This document shows, in pieces, positions 21,701-37,200 of a stretch of 64,000 bases of DNA. The notes under the pieces were generated by a model. It was not told the DNA's origin. It saw only the letters and a program-made list of their open reading frames with translations, and searched no databases. The stretch's first letter is position 1; every line of letters begins with the position of its first letter. This stretch comes from Amyelois transitella (lineage: Eukaryota > Arthropoda > Insecta > Lepidoptera > Pyralidae), in assembly GCF_032362555.1 (NCBI RefSeq), contig NC_083515.1, positions 7,289,001-7,353,000 on the forward strand. The letters are read 5' to 3'. The position numbers and the translations under genes were made by a program.

Positions 21701-22708
21701 CAGTGGAAATGAGAGCGTTAAGGAGTATGATGGGTGTGAAATTGAGTGACAGGATAAGGAACAGCGTGATAAGGGAATGTTGTGATGTGAAAGAAGATGT
21801 AGTTACAGGAATAGAAAAGGGTATGTTAAGATGGTTCGGTCATGTGGAGAGGATGAATGAAAGTAGGTTGACTAAGCAGATATACAAGGAGAGTGTGGAG
21901 GGAAAGGTCGGAGTGGGAAGACCTAGACGAACGTATCTTGATCAAATTAAGGACGTCCTGGTAAAGGGTCAGGTCAAAAGTACCCGAAACCGCCGAGCTT
22001 GTATGAAGAGAGTTATGAATGTGGACGAAGCGAAAGAAGTATGCAGAGATCGTGGCAAGTGGAAAGAGGTAGTCTCTGCCTACCCCTCCGGGAAAGAGGC
22101 GTGATTTTATGTATGTATGTATGTTGTTATAGTGGCAATGGAAATAGATCATTAGTAAAAAAATTCAGCTATCTAACTATCAGTGTTTAAGAGATACAGT
22201 CTAATGACAGACAGACAGATTACTAATAGGGTACCGTTTTTACCAGGGTCACAATTCAAGTTTGATTTGCCAAGCAGTAAGCTAGCTTAAATTAGGTTTT
22301 ATTTCACTGGGGTGATTTTTACCTAGCAGTGATATTGTGGCGAACCTAGGTGTTACTATTTACATTGTAGGTACTTTCTTAAAACTATTACCTCCATAGT
22401 ATTTATTTCGATTTCTACAATACATACAGGTGCAAGGTGGACAGAGCCAATAGTCTTGAAAAGTATTTCAATATTTGAAGAAAAATTTTGATTCTGTTGT
22501 TCAGCAGATAACACTTACCTGCATTGAAATTTTCATCTTTTTCCATAGAGACCACAGCAGCTTCCACAGCATCTAAAGCAGTTCCACCTTTTAGCAGGAT
22601 TTCGTAACCAGCTCTTGCAGCTGCTTTAGATCCATCTAACTTTCCCTTTACTCTGCTTGAGGGAATATCTCCAGCGCCACCATGAACAATAATTATGGGC
22701 TTCATCAT
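15797..22708 (-). CDS. ASRGL1: Isoaspartyl peptidase/L-asparaginase (ASRGL1 type)
   Basis: An Ntn-hydrolase that cleaves itself to expose an N-terminal Thr, then hydrolyses asparagine and isoaspartyl dipeptides. Six exons on the minus strand: 22519-22708, 18011-18207, 17154-17267, 16679-16847, 16336-16437, 15797-15960. They join in frame to 311 residues, the usual family length. Visible motifs are [11 protein letters not shown] at the N-terminus, [22 protein letters not shown], then GTVGAVAVD with the nucleophile Thr about residue 172, [26 protein letters not shown] and VSTTGHGE. All catalytic motifs are intact. The start is ATG-ATG at 22708/22705. Intron 1 (18208-22518) is almost entirely nested retroelements, and intron 5 holds a 73-bp tandem duplication. 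The exon 3 donor (GAG then GTCTGG) is weak but keeps the frame. Head to head with Smurf. Confidence 0.93.
15968..16113. repeat. 73-bp tandem duplication in ASRGL1 intron
   Basis: Unit AATAAATATA[A/C]GTTGCTTT... at 15968-16040 is repeated at 16041-16113 with about three differences. It starts 8 bases from the exon 6 acceptor, so it duplicates the polypyrimidine/branch region. Confidence 0.85.
16174..16290 (-). repeat. Helitron-like repeat end (minus)
   Basis: CTAGCTTTTGCCCCGATTTC is the reverse complement of the CGCGGGC...CTAG terminus shared with 36093, 45455 and other copies. Only the 3' end of the element is recognisable. Confidence 0.45.
17344..17772 (+). repeat. Older SINE interrupted by a younger SINE
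   Basis: The older copy runs 17344-17388 (GTGTGATTTCCAGCA...) and resumes at 17663 (CCCATAGATGTCGTGAAAGG) to about 17772, ending without a (TATG)n tail. The break contains the complete SINE 17389-17652. Both parts match the family in order, so this is a SINE inserted in a SINE. Confidence 0.7.
17389..17652 (+). mobile_element. Complete SINE-like element with target duplication
   Basis: 264 bp from GTGCCATGTGGTTCCCGG to (TATG)n. It is flanked by a 10-bp direct repeat TCATATTTCT at 17379-17388 and 17653-17662. Its first ~100 bp match the 5' end of the LINE at 18710, and its tail matches the LINE tail. It encodes nothing. I see no clear tRNA-type promoter boxes. Confidence 0.8.
18314..18537 (+). 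mobile_element. 5'-truncated RTE-like LINE copy
   Basis: GTGGAGGGAAAGGTCGGAG onwards is nearly identical to 21895-22121 of the full LINE, including GGAAAGAGGCGTGAT and the TATG tail. There is a short deletion near 18485. It is a separate insertion of the same young family. Confidence 0.85.
18710..22121 (+). mobile_element. Near-intact RTE-like LINE with 12-bp target duplication
   Basis: 3,412 bp, plus strand, in the first intron of minus-strand ASRGL1. It is flanked by TGTTGTTATAGT at 18698-18709 and 22122-22133. The 5' end (TGCCGTGTGGTTCCCGG) is shared with the SINE family, and the 3' end is a short (TATG)n tail, typical of RTE elements rather than poly(A). One endonuclease plus reverse transcriptase frame is broken by a single frameshift. 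The clean duplication and open frames indicate a recent insertion. Confidence 0.9.
19004..22104 (+). pseudogene. LINE endonuclease-reverse transcriptase, one frameshift
   Basis: The first frame, 19004-20581, carries an apurinic-type endonuclease: [13 protein letters not shown] with the catalytic Glu, LGDFNGWVG with Asp and Asn, and DSDHLLV with the Asp-His pair. The second frame, about 20515-22104, carries reverse transcriptase: [65 protein letters not shown] and the catalytic [13 protein letters not shown], then a conserved thumb and C-terminus with WFGHVERM and [17 protein letters not shown]. The reading must shift near 20515-20530 (AIAKKKRMR becomes [10 protein letters not shown]), so about 1,030 residues need one small indel repaired. 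Otherwise there are no stops. Confidence 0.88.
22415..22465 (-). repeat. SINE-like 3' fragment (minus)
   Basis: ATACATACAGGTGCAAGG, then GGACAGAGCCAATAGTCTTG, the reverse complement of the SINE block GACTGTTGGCTCTGTC. It lies just inside the exon 1 donor side of ASRGL1 intron 1. Confidence 0.5.
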
Positions 22709-24085
22709 AGTAAGGCCGGCACTCTTTGTCTTCTGAAATAAGTAACATAGAGTACATAAACAAAAACTTTTCTTAAGTCTATGTTTTTGTTGTATGTTTT
22801 CATAAATAAATCTAAATACATTAAAGAAGAAAATGAATGGCTGACTGACATATCAATGCTTAGCCTAAACTGCTATGTCTAGAGACTTGAAATTTGGTTT
22901 GTAATTTATTTACACAAGTATGTACTTTATAGAAAAGATTTATTTTCAAAATTGGATACAAGGTAACATTTATTGACGTCACATAACTTAAATCTAATTA
23001 TATCTACTACCACTTTCAAAGCCCATGTGTAGAAGAAGCAGCAGAACAAACTAGATTGCAGCATTGATTGATTGACAGTGATATCAATATGGGTCTTGGG
23101 GTGCACTAATGGACGATTTCATGAAATACCTGCGGGATCGGGAATAATGGCGCTTTGTGGTTTTACTCTGGCTGAGCATAATAATACGATTTGTGGTTTT
23201 ACACATTGAAATTGTATTTATTGATGCATAATCAATGGGAATCGAACCATATTCAAACCACTTAAACTTAACCACTACAAAAGATACACTTCAATTGGTT
23301 TGGTTGAAATTCAATCAACTACACTGAAATAAGTTTGACTGTGATGTGAAACATACTTGCCCAGGGTGGAAAATAATATTGAAAGGGTAAAACTAAAATC
23401 TGTAAAAGTAGACAAGTTAAACAATGTTGGTAAAAAAAGTTAATATAGATAGTATGGTGCACTTTGGTAATTCTAAATGATAATATAATTAAGATATCTT
23501 TTATAGTCTTTGTTATCTAAATTACACAATATATATTTAAACTAAACTTTACTGTGCTTTGTCCACAAAATAATCTTTGTTTACATCTTGGGTTTACTTT
23601 ACATGTTTTGTTTACATTTTTTTGTTTTCTGTCAATGTCATGAATGTCAAACATTAACTCGGATCGCACCAGCTGACATTGACATACATTCACTTCACAT
23701 TTTTTTTTACATTCTTCCTTAGAACAAGCATTATAGTGGAAATATAAAAAACACAGGGAAGCTGAAAAATTTCTCGGTCTCTTTCAAATTGGTTTAGAAG
23801 CTTTAGAATATATATTTGATCTATTTATTATTGTTAAATTAAATAATAATTTATATTTTTTTATTTCACATTTAATTGTAATTTGACCATGGTTTGTGCC
23901 TGTGCCATGTTTGTGCCGAGAGAGATACTTTCAATCATTCCACAGTCATTCGTTTTCATATTTTCATTCATTCAGTTAGATAAAAATGGTGGCTTGATTG
24001 AAGTTTCCTTTACTGTACGCAGGAAATGTGTTATTTGTAAGAAATTGTGGTGTTTTGTGATGATTAGCTCTAAAATAATATCAAA
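22709..24085. promoter_or_regulatory. Head-to-head spacer between ASRGL1 and Smurf
   Basis: 1,377 bp separate the two start codons on opposite strands, so both promoters and 5' UTRs must lie here unless either gene has a further 5' exon. TGACATTGACATAC at 23673 and GTCAATGTCATGAATGTCAA at 23632 form related inverted copies of a TGTCAATGTCA motif. No TATA box stands out. Confidence 0.4.
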
Positions 24086-30097
<6,012 letters not shown>

Positions 30098-32409
30098 TAC
30101 AATTTTGACTCGTCAGGAAAATGGTTGTGTTCATTATCATTCGATTACTATGATGCTCGATATATTACAGATACTAGAAGTGATAGATGTAAAAAATATA
30201 GATACGAATTTACGGAATTGTTTCGCCGTAATGTAATCGCTAATCTTATAGTAAAGTTTTATTTACAATTTGTATGTATATTTATATAGTGTAATCGATT
30301 TTATATTATATTTAAACTTAAACACCTCGTTGATATTTTTTAAATGATAAATGACCTTGCAAATTTATTTCATGGAATAGCGTGCAGCTTTTGAAAGTTT
30401 GATCTTTATTTAATAATTTATTATTTGTTTGGTTGTAAGTGGCGAATTGGCATGGTGGTAACTAGTCCCGCAATGGTTATGAGACTGATGGATATAACGG
30501 AATGAAGCCACATGACAAAATTATTAACTTTGTATGATATTCTTTTCTGATAGTTATATTTTTATACTATATAGTGCCAGCCGTTGTCTGGGCCAGATAT
30601 TGTAACGACAGCACATTGCTTTTAAAAAAGTAACTGGTTATTTAAATTGGCTTTGTGCATTATGCTCAAATATTTCGCATATTCCTAGAATTTAAGTTAA
30701 CATTGTATAACTGGAGTGTGTGTTATTTGTTTTGGCCTAATTCCATGTTCAAAGCTAGTTATTTTATAAGATATACTGCGGAATGCAATTGTTAAAGAAG
30801 TGTATGTACAGTGAGCCGAGGCCGCATAAAAAGGTAAACCACCTTCGTATTGGGGTGGCATGTTTTGTATGGACATACTGTACGTAAATTAGTTTGTTTT
30901 TCATTTTATCTTCTACACGAGGTGTGTATCGAAATTAATTGCATCGCAGCGACAAAAATAACATATGTAGTTATAAAATTATTGATTGTATTCTATGGAC
31001 AAAATTTTAACCCGAAAACATTTTTACATTTTATGACTATATTAATATATGAAACCTATGTATAAATCCCATCTATTACCGTTTTGTCGCGCAAAAAAAT
31101 CTGTTTCTTTTTTATTCCAGTGAATTATATTTTCCATATAATATTATAGGGCTTCCGTAAATATTTCTCATGCCAATTTCATTTTGTAAACATATCTAGA
31201 ATTACCTAAAATGTCATAATATAAGATGTTGTACCTTATTTTTGTAATATGTTTTTCAACTATTTACATGTTCAGTACAAAACACAAGTATTCAGTGTAT
31301 TTTACAAGATACATTAGTTTAATATATATCTTCAAACCAATTTGGTTTTCTGAAATTTATTTTCAATCATATCTTCTAGCGAATGTGTTCACCAGAGGGC
31401 CTCTTCATATAATTATTTATATACAACGAAAATAACACTTTTAATGATGCCTAATCTTGATAAAAAATCTAATGGGCAGCCTAGGAACATTTCCATGTCA
31501 TAATAAAATTTAAATTATATTCATTGTTTATAAAGGTACCATCAGTGGAGAAAATTGAGGTGATTGCTCACTCTCTTGGTGCCTTATGGAGAATTAAATT
31601 TGTAAATATATATAATATGTATCTATATATTGCAGTTAAGCATATGTACTGTTCTGTGTTTGTATTTTCTGACTGATTGATATAATAATTATACAGTAAT
31701 ATAAGGTTTTCATAGTTTGTGGTATTAGCTGATGTATTTTGTTTGTATATAATAATTTTGAAACGAGACCTGCTGATAATAATATCTACTACATTGCTAC
31801 AGTATGCATGAGCTACGGAACACTATATTTCTAAAAATATATAGGCCAGAATTTAAGCAGAGAAGGACCAACACTCATTAAGTACCTTTGCAGTAGTTAT
31901 TTTGTTTTAAAGTGCTATATGTGAGTAAATTGTTTATTTATGTTTATACATATATTTTTGGTTGTATAAAAATCTTAATTCTGATAATTTTGGTATTTTG
32001 CCTTTACATTCTTTGCCGTAGTTCATGTAATTATGAGTGCAATGTGCAAAAAAACAAGGATGAGTGCCTTTTACCTGTTTAAGTATAATTAAGTTAGATG
32101 TAATTTTTAGATAATGACTGTTTAGTGATATGAAATTATATATTTGTAATGTAACATGAACTTCAGTTTGTTTAAAATTATATTATTACAATATTTTTGC
32201 ACAATATCTGCTGTTTTAATATACTTAAGAAATATCTGTAGCTCCTTCCTTAAGTCTCATCCTACATTCTGTACTGGTTGGTCATTCTAACTAAATTAAA
32301 AAAATAAATATTTTGAGTTTGAAAAAACTTCAAAACACAGAGTTTATGATGTTTCGTTGATATCCAAGTTGGATTTAAATGGAAAAACGTGGAAAACCAC
32401 AAGAAAAAC
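30098..32409. other. Smurf 3' UTR and AT-rich intergenic DNA
   Basis: No exon or clear repeat. The Smurf 3' UTR must begin here. AATAAA-type hexamers occur (for example near 31502), but none can be chosen from sequence alone. Confidence 0.4.
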
Positions 32410-32410
32410 A

Positions 32411-32813
32411 AAGGCTTGAAATAACGTTAAAAAATTGGTATTGTATTTACTGCCAAACAGGGTTACCAACCATTATAAATTTAGTACCGTTATGCTGGGT
32501 AACGATATTTTTGGCTTAATTTACTGTTATGCGCATATAACGTTACCAGTAAATTTACGGTAAGACGTATCGTTGAGACACTTTAATTAATAGGAACGCA
32601 AGGGATGCGCGCGCGGCACAGATAGACAACAACGCTTTGGTATCGATATTTATAAAGTTAATTGGTGTATAACGAATACACGTTAATTGGTAATCATATA
32701 TAACGTAATTAATATCCTTATATAACGTTACAAGATTGCCTTACCATTATCATGTCTATAACGGTTATTTTTTTTAAAACAACGTAAATTTTTTAACGGT
32801 TATTCAAGCCCTG
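32411..32813. mobile_element. hAT-type MITE
   Basis: The left end AGGCTTGAAATAACGTTAAA is mirrored by the right end, whose reverse complement reads CAGGGCTTGAATAACCGTTA. About 25 bp of inverted terminal repeat bracket 403 bp rich in TAACGTTA-like motifs (for example 32538, 32703, 32725). CAGGGCTTGAATAAC-type ends are characteristic of hAT elements. There is no coding capacity and I could not define an 8-bp target duplication. Confidence 0.6.
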
Positions 32814-33289
32814 GTTGCGTTTCGTCCGTTCCTTTTCTTCATAATTTAGTGTTTCCAACTCTACGTCTTTTTATGTAAATCAGATCTTATAGATAGCTTG
32901 AAAAGGGATCTGCTAGATCTAAGTCCTGTTCCTGCAAACTCAAGCCACGTCCTAGATTAAAGTAATTTAGATTGGTTAAAAGCTTGGTCAATTAGCTAAT
33001 GAACTTGGGTGATATGAAATTTTATAAGTGCCAAGCCAAGCCAATCTTCTTGCATTTACGTTTCCTAGGTAAGTATGTATGTGAAAAACGTCAAAAGCAA
33101 ATTACCTATGTATACTACTTTCATTAATTCTAACCTTAAACCCGATGAAATTAAAATTAATTATATACAAGTGGAAATTTATTAACCCTTTTATTACACG
33201 ATGCATATTTTTAAATAACAGAAATAAAATAAATTAATCTCATATTATCTACGAACTTACTTATCACACGTAAAAACTAACAAACACCC
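32814..33289. other. Intergenic, nothing recognised
   Basis: AT-rich sequence between the MITE and the LINE 3' end, with no supported exon. Confidence 0.4.
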
Positions 33290-33742
33290 TTGACTTGACA
33301 ACTACGGTATCACACTTCAAAGATAAACTGAAAAGTCACTTACTACAATCTCAATCCAACACATAACAGCAAACCTTTACATACCCTTTGCATTTTTCTG
33401 TAGTTTCCTTCTGCCTACCTTTTGTCTACTTTGCTTCAACAATAAGAACATAGTTACACTCACGCTCATACTCAACATATATTAACTCCCTAGCACTGCT
33501 GTCTTCTTGTTATTTTGTGTTGATATTTTTAATATGTATCCTTCATATTGAATGGCAAAGCCTCCGTACTAGGTTCCACTGAAAATCAGCGCATTGTGTA
33601 ACCTCATCATACACATGCATATGCTGAGTGGAAACCCTTTTGGTCGCATCATGTATTTTTTTTTTATTTTTATCTCTGTTTATGAATGAAAATGTTATAT
33701 TACATCTTGCGCCAAATAAAGATTTTTCTTTCTTTCTTTCCT
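33290..33742 (+). mobile_element. LINE 3' end with AATAAAGATT and (TTTC)n tail
   Basis: It begins near TTCAAAGATAAACTGAAAAG (a plausible reverse-transcriptase C-terminal end), then a long 3' UTR ending GCGCCAAATAAAGATTTTTC and (TTTC)n. CR1/Zenon-like LINEs of Lepidoptera often end in AATAAAG plus a short microsatellite. Only the 3' end is here, as expected of a 5'-truncated copy. Confidence 0.5.
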
Positions 33743-34247
33743 TTGTTTGTAGTTCATGTTCCTTTTCAAACGGTATTGTGTAGGTAAAAAGTACCTAGAT
33801 AAGAACTGGCTCAACTCTTTTTTAAATTCTGAGCTGGCAACACCTCATTCTGTCATTCATTCATTCATTTACTGTTTGTTGTGGTTTTGGGTTGTGTCTG
33901 CTAGATATTGTGAAAATTATTCGCTCGCTCGGTGATACATTTATCTACGATTGCACAGAGAGTTAGTTAAACACATTTTGTATTATTATTTTTTTCTATT
34001 TAGAGTTTAATTTTAATCGAAAGTCTTGCAACGATTTGAAATTCTAGCTGGAATCGACCGTTCGTTGCGCATCGCGCGTCGCATGCTCCCTCACCTAGGT
34101 TCCGAGCCTGGAGGCTGTATTTTGAAATCATCGCACTTGCTTTGTGTTTTGACTAAAGCTATGTGTTCTTGTTTATGAGGTGTTAAGTGGTCTGAAATTT
34201 AATTGATAATCAGAAGTTAAGTGTCAAGTGCTTCTAAACTCGTCATA
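33743..34247 (+). promoter_or_regulatory. 5' flank and probable 5' UTR of two-TM gene
   Basis: About 500 bp before ATG 34248. A more GC-rich stretch near 34040-34120 (GCGCATCGCGCGTCGCATGC) may be promoter or 5' UTR. No TATA box is clear. An upstream ATG at 34221 is in another frame position and was not chosen. Confidence 0.35.
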
Positions 34248-37200
34248 ATGCCTGCAAGTGCTGTGTATCAACCAACAACAGTGACATACGAACAGCAACC
34301 CAGTGACCAGAGATGGAACTGCCCCATGAGTTACTTCTCACGCCGAGTCACAAGCAGCCTGAACCGAGCCATTTGGATACGAATTGGTTTGTGCCTCATG
34401 GGAAGCACACTCTTCATTATTGGTAAGCACAAGAGCTTCACAGCACTTATTATTTGAACCAATGCATCATCTACCAATATATTTAAGAATAAGAGACTTA
34501 AGCATCCATTCCTAGTAACCATTATTTATACACACTTGATCATCACATTTTATCACATAGGGATAGCATAGATGGAGCTTTGAAAGGCTACAATAAGCTG
34601 GATTTTAGATAAGTGGCCTTGCAACTTGTCAGTATTAGAATTTTGATTCCATCAATAAGCCAAACAGCTGTACATGGTCTCTCAGTCCTTTTAAGACTGT
34701 TGGCTATGTCTACCTCCTAAAAGCTTTTTGAAAAACAGTTTTTAGATAACATTAAAGCAATTAAATATTGTACTTAAAATTATGATGCAAAGCTTCAAGG
34801 AACCTTGATTTTTAAAATGTTAATTTATTGTCACCTTTTTGGGAGGAAGGGTAAGCCTATGACAAAAATGTGCAAGTTACCTCATAATGTTTTCCTTGTT
34901 GAATAAATAATTAAAATAAATCAATTAATGCATAATAATCAAATTTCAAAAAACTGCTTTTGATTATACTTTTTAAATATGAAATAGTATTTTAGTTTAG
35001 TGTAAAAGTTATAAAAACACCATGGAGCTGGTAATTTTGTCTGTACCACTGAACTGAGATATTCTCAATCACAAAATTATACTGTGACACCCTACTAAGA
35101 ATTTTGTAAAATATGATGTTTTTACAAAATTCTTATGACCTTTTTGTACATACATACATTACATATGGCGTAAGACATTATGTTGTCACTGCCTGCATAA
35201 GAACTTGAAATGAGCCTTGTTTGGAAGATAAAAACAAGTTTTTGCTTACATGAGGACTAGTCGATGCATACTACTAGTATAACAATAATATAATAATATC
35301 AAGAAAAAAAATCAAAACGCCAAATCAAGAATTACTAAATCAAACTTTATAATGCTACTTACTTACAAGACAATTGACTCAATTTAATGTTACACTACAA
35401 ACAGTGAGTAACACTCAATGTATTGTTATGTGACCCATTTACACTTGTTCACAATATTAATGTATGATAATGATCATAAAAATGTTTTCTGTTCATTCAT
35501 ACCATACTGTTTTGTTTTTAGGAAACATTGCCAATTTGCCAAAATATAAGTGTTCACTGAGTGGAAAATTCTAGGCATTGGGAACTTGCATTCAGCATTT
35601 GTGACTACCTGATTCATGTTATCTTCTTTCTCATAGTATTTTCTTTGTTTTGTATAGTCCTGATGTCGTAAAAGGCAACTAAGGGAATGGCTAATAAAGC
35701 TGAACATGGCCTTTTAGTCTTTGCAAGACTGTTGGCTCTATCTTCCCCACAAAGGATAAAGATGTGTTTATATTGTATACATAGTCTATCAGTGCGGCCT
35801 GTCACAGGTTCGCCCGTAGTACAAACCTACATACCTATAACACCTGCGGATAATGGACTTTTTTATGGTGAAACTATTTTCTTGGTTCAATCCTACTACT
35901 ATTATAAAGGCGAAAGTTTGTATGGATGTATGGATGTTTGTTACTCTTTCACGCAAAAACTACTGAACCGATTACCATGAAATTTGGTATGTAGGTAGCT
36001 GAAGACCCAGAATAACACATAGGCTACTTTTTATCCCAGTTCCCGCGGGATTGATAGGGTTTCCATGCGGACGAAGTCGCGGGCGGCCTCTAGTATCCTA
36101 TATATTTGAAGATTATCCCTCACAAACAAAATTACAATTATATTTATGTATAGATTTAGATGTAAAAAATCCGTAAAATTTCTGGGCCGTTTGATAGTTA
36201 CTATTTTTTAATTATTCTAGAATATTCACATTGTTTACTCTAGAACGTGAGTGTTTCTCTGTTTCCTTCAAGATCCAGTAAGAGCATAGCTGACCTGCAA
36301 ACAAACGAGCGATTTACATACTTAATTTATGTACCGTCACGATCACGAGCTTAGTACGTCAGCTTTTGTTTCCTTTTGTGAACGCTTCCATTAATGGATT
36401 CCTTGGTGAATGGTTGTCGACTTCCGGACACTAGCGTAAGGCTCCGAGCAGCCGCAATATCAGGTCACCTTGACAGCGTGTTTTGCTTGAATACATTATT
36501 TTACGAGCTGTGCGTTGATGTTTTACAGAATAATACGGTTGCTATTTTGCTTGTAAAGTAAACAGGTTTCAACTTTTCAATAAGTAACAAGTACAACTAT
36601 AATAGGCACAAATGAAACTACTTTTTCGATCATGTATGATCTTGGAAGGTGATCTTACACTTTTTCACAACGTAGAAAACTCTGACACGAAGTTTCCATT
36701 GTACCAATCTTGGCTTCCTTGAGTGTAATGAACTTACATTTGCTCTTATCACACTAAATATTCGTTTATGCTTAATTTTTATCTACATTACTGACTGACT
36801 AACAGACAACGCACATACCAAACTGCTGGGTCTAGAAATTTTAAATTTGGTAAGTCCCTTACGTGGTCTCTGGTTGCTCTAAGAGAGGGTTAGAGGGGTC
36901 CCGAAATTTACGCAGACATCCATAAGATTACCAAGAGAGAATGATAAAAAACAATATCAACATAAAAGCGTCAGAGATGGTACAAAGGCGGAATTATAGC
37001 TTAAGCAATCTCTTCCAGTCAACCTTTGGGTGGGGCAACCAAATGCAGCTTCCATGATCAAGGTAGAGTTAATGTCTAGTTACTGGGTTACAAGTAGTAA
37101 GTAAGATGGGAGTCGCATTGTGTAATCAACTGACTTACCCGATTAACTAACCCACGTTGCTAAAATCAATATGTAAAGTCAGCAACCTCTTAAGCTCAGA

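Larger units (their letters stand above)
18285..22252. mobile_element. Split GGGTTCCGTACC-type repeat holding two LINEs
   Basis: The pieces are 18285-18313 (AAAAACCGACCAAGAGCGAG), about 18538-18709 (ending TTGTTGTTATAGT) and 22134-22252 (GGCAATGG, then GAGATACAGTCTAATGACAG and GGGTACCG). In order they match the body of the family seen at 668-1092. The gaps are filled by LINE sequence, so the repeat is the oldest layer of this intron. Confidence 0.65.

Noticed and set aside
35260-35345. Possible exon or small repeat in the two-TM intron
   Set aside because: Only AT-rich low-complexity sequence, with no motif or splice pair.
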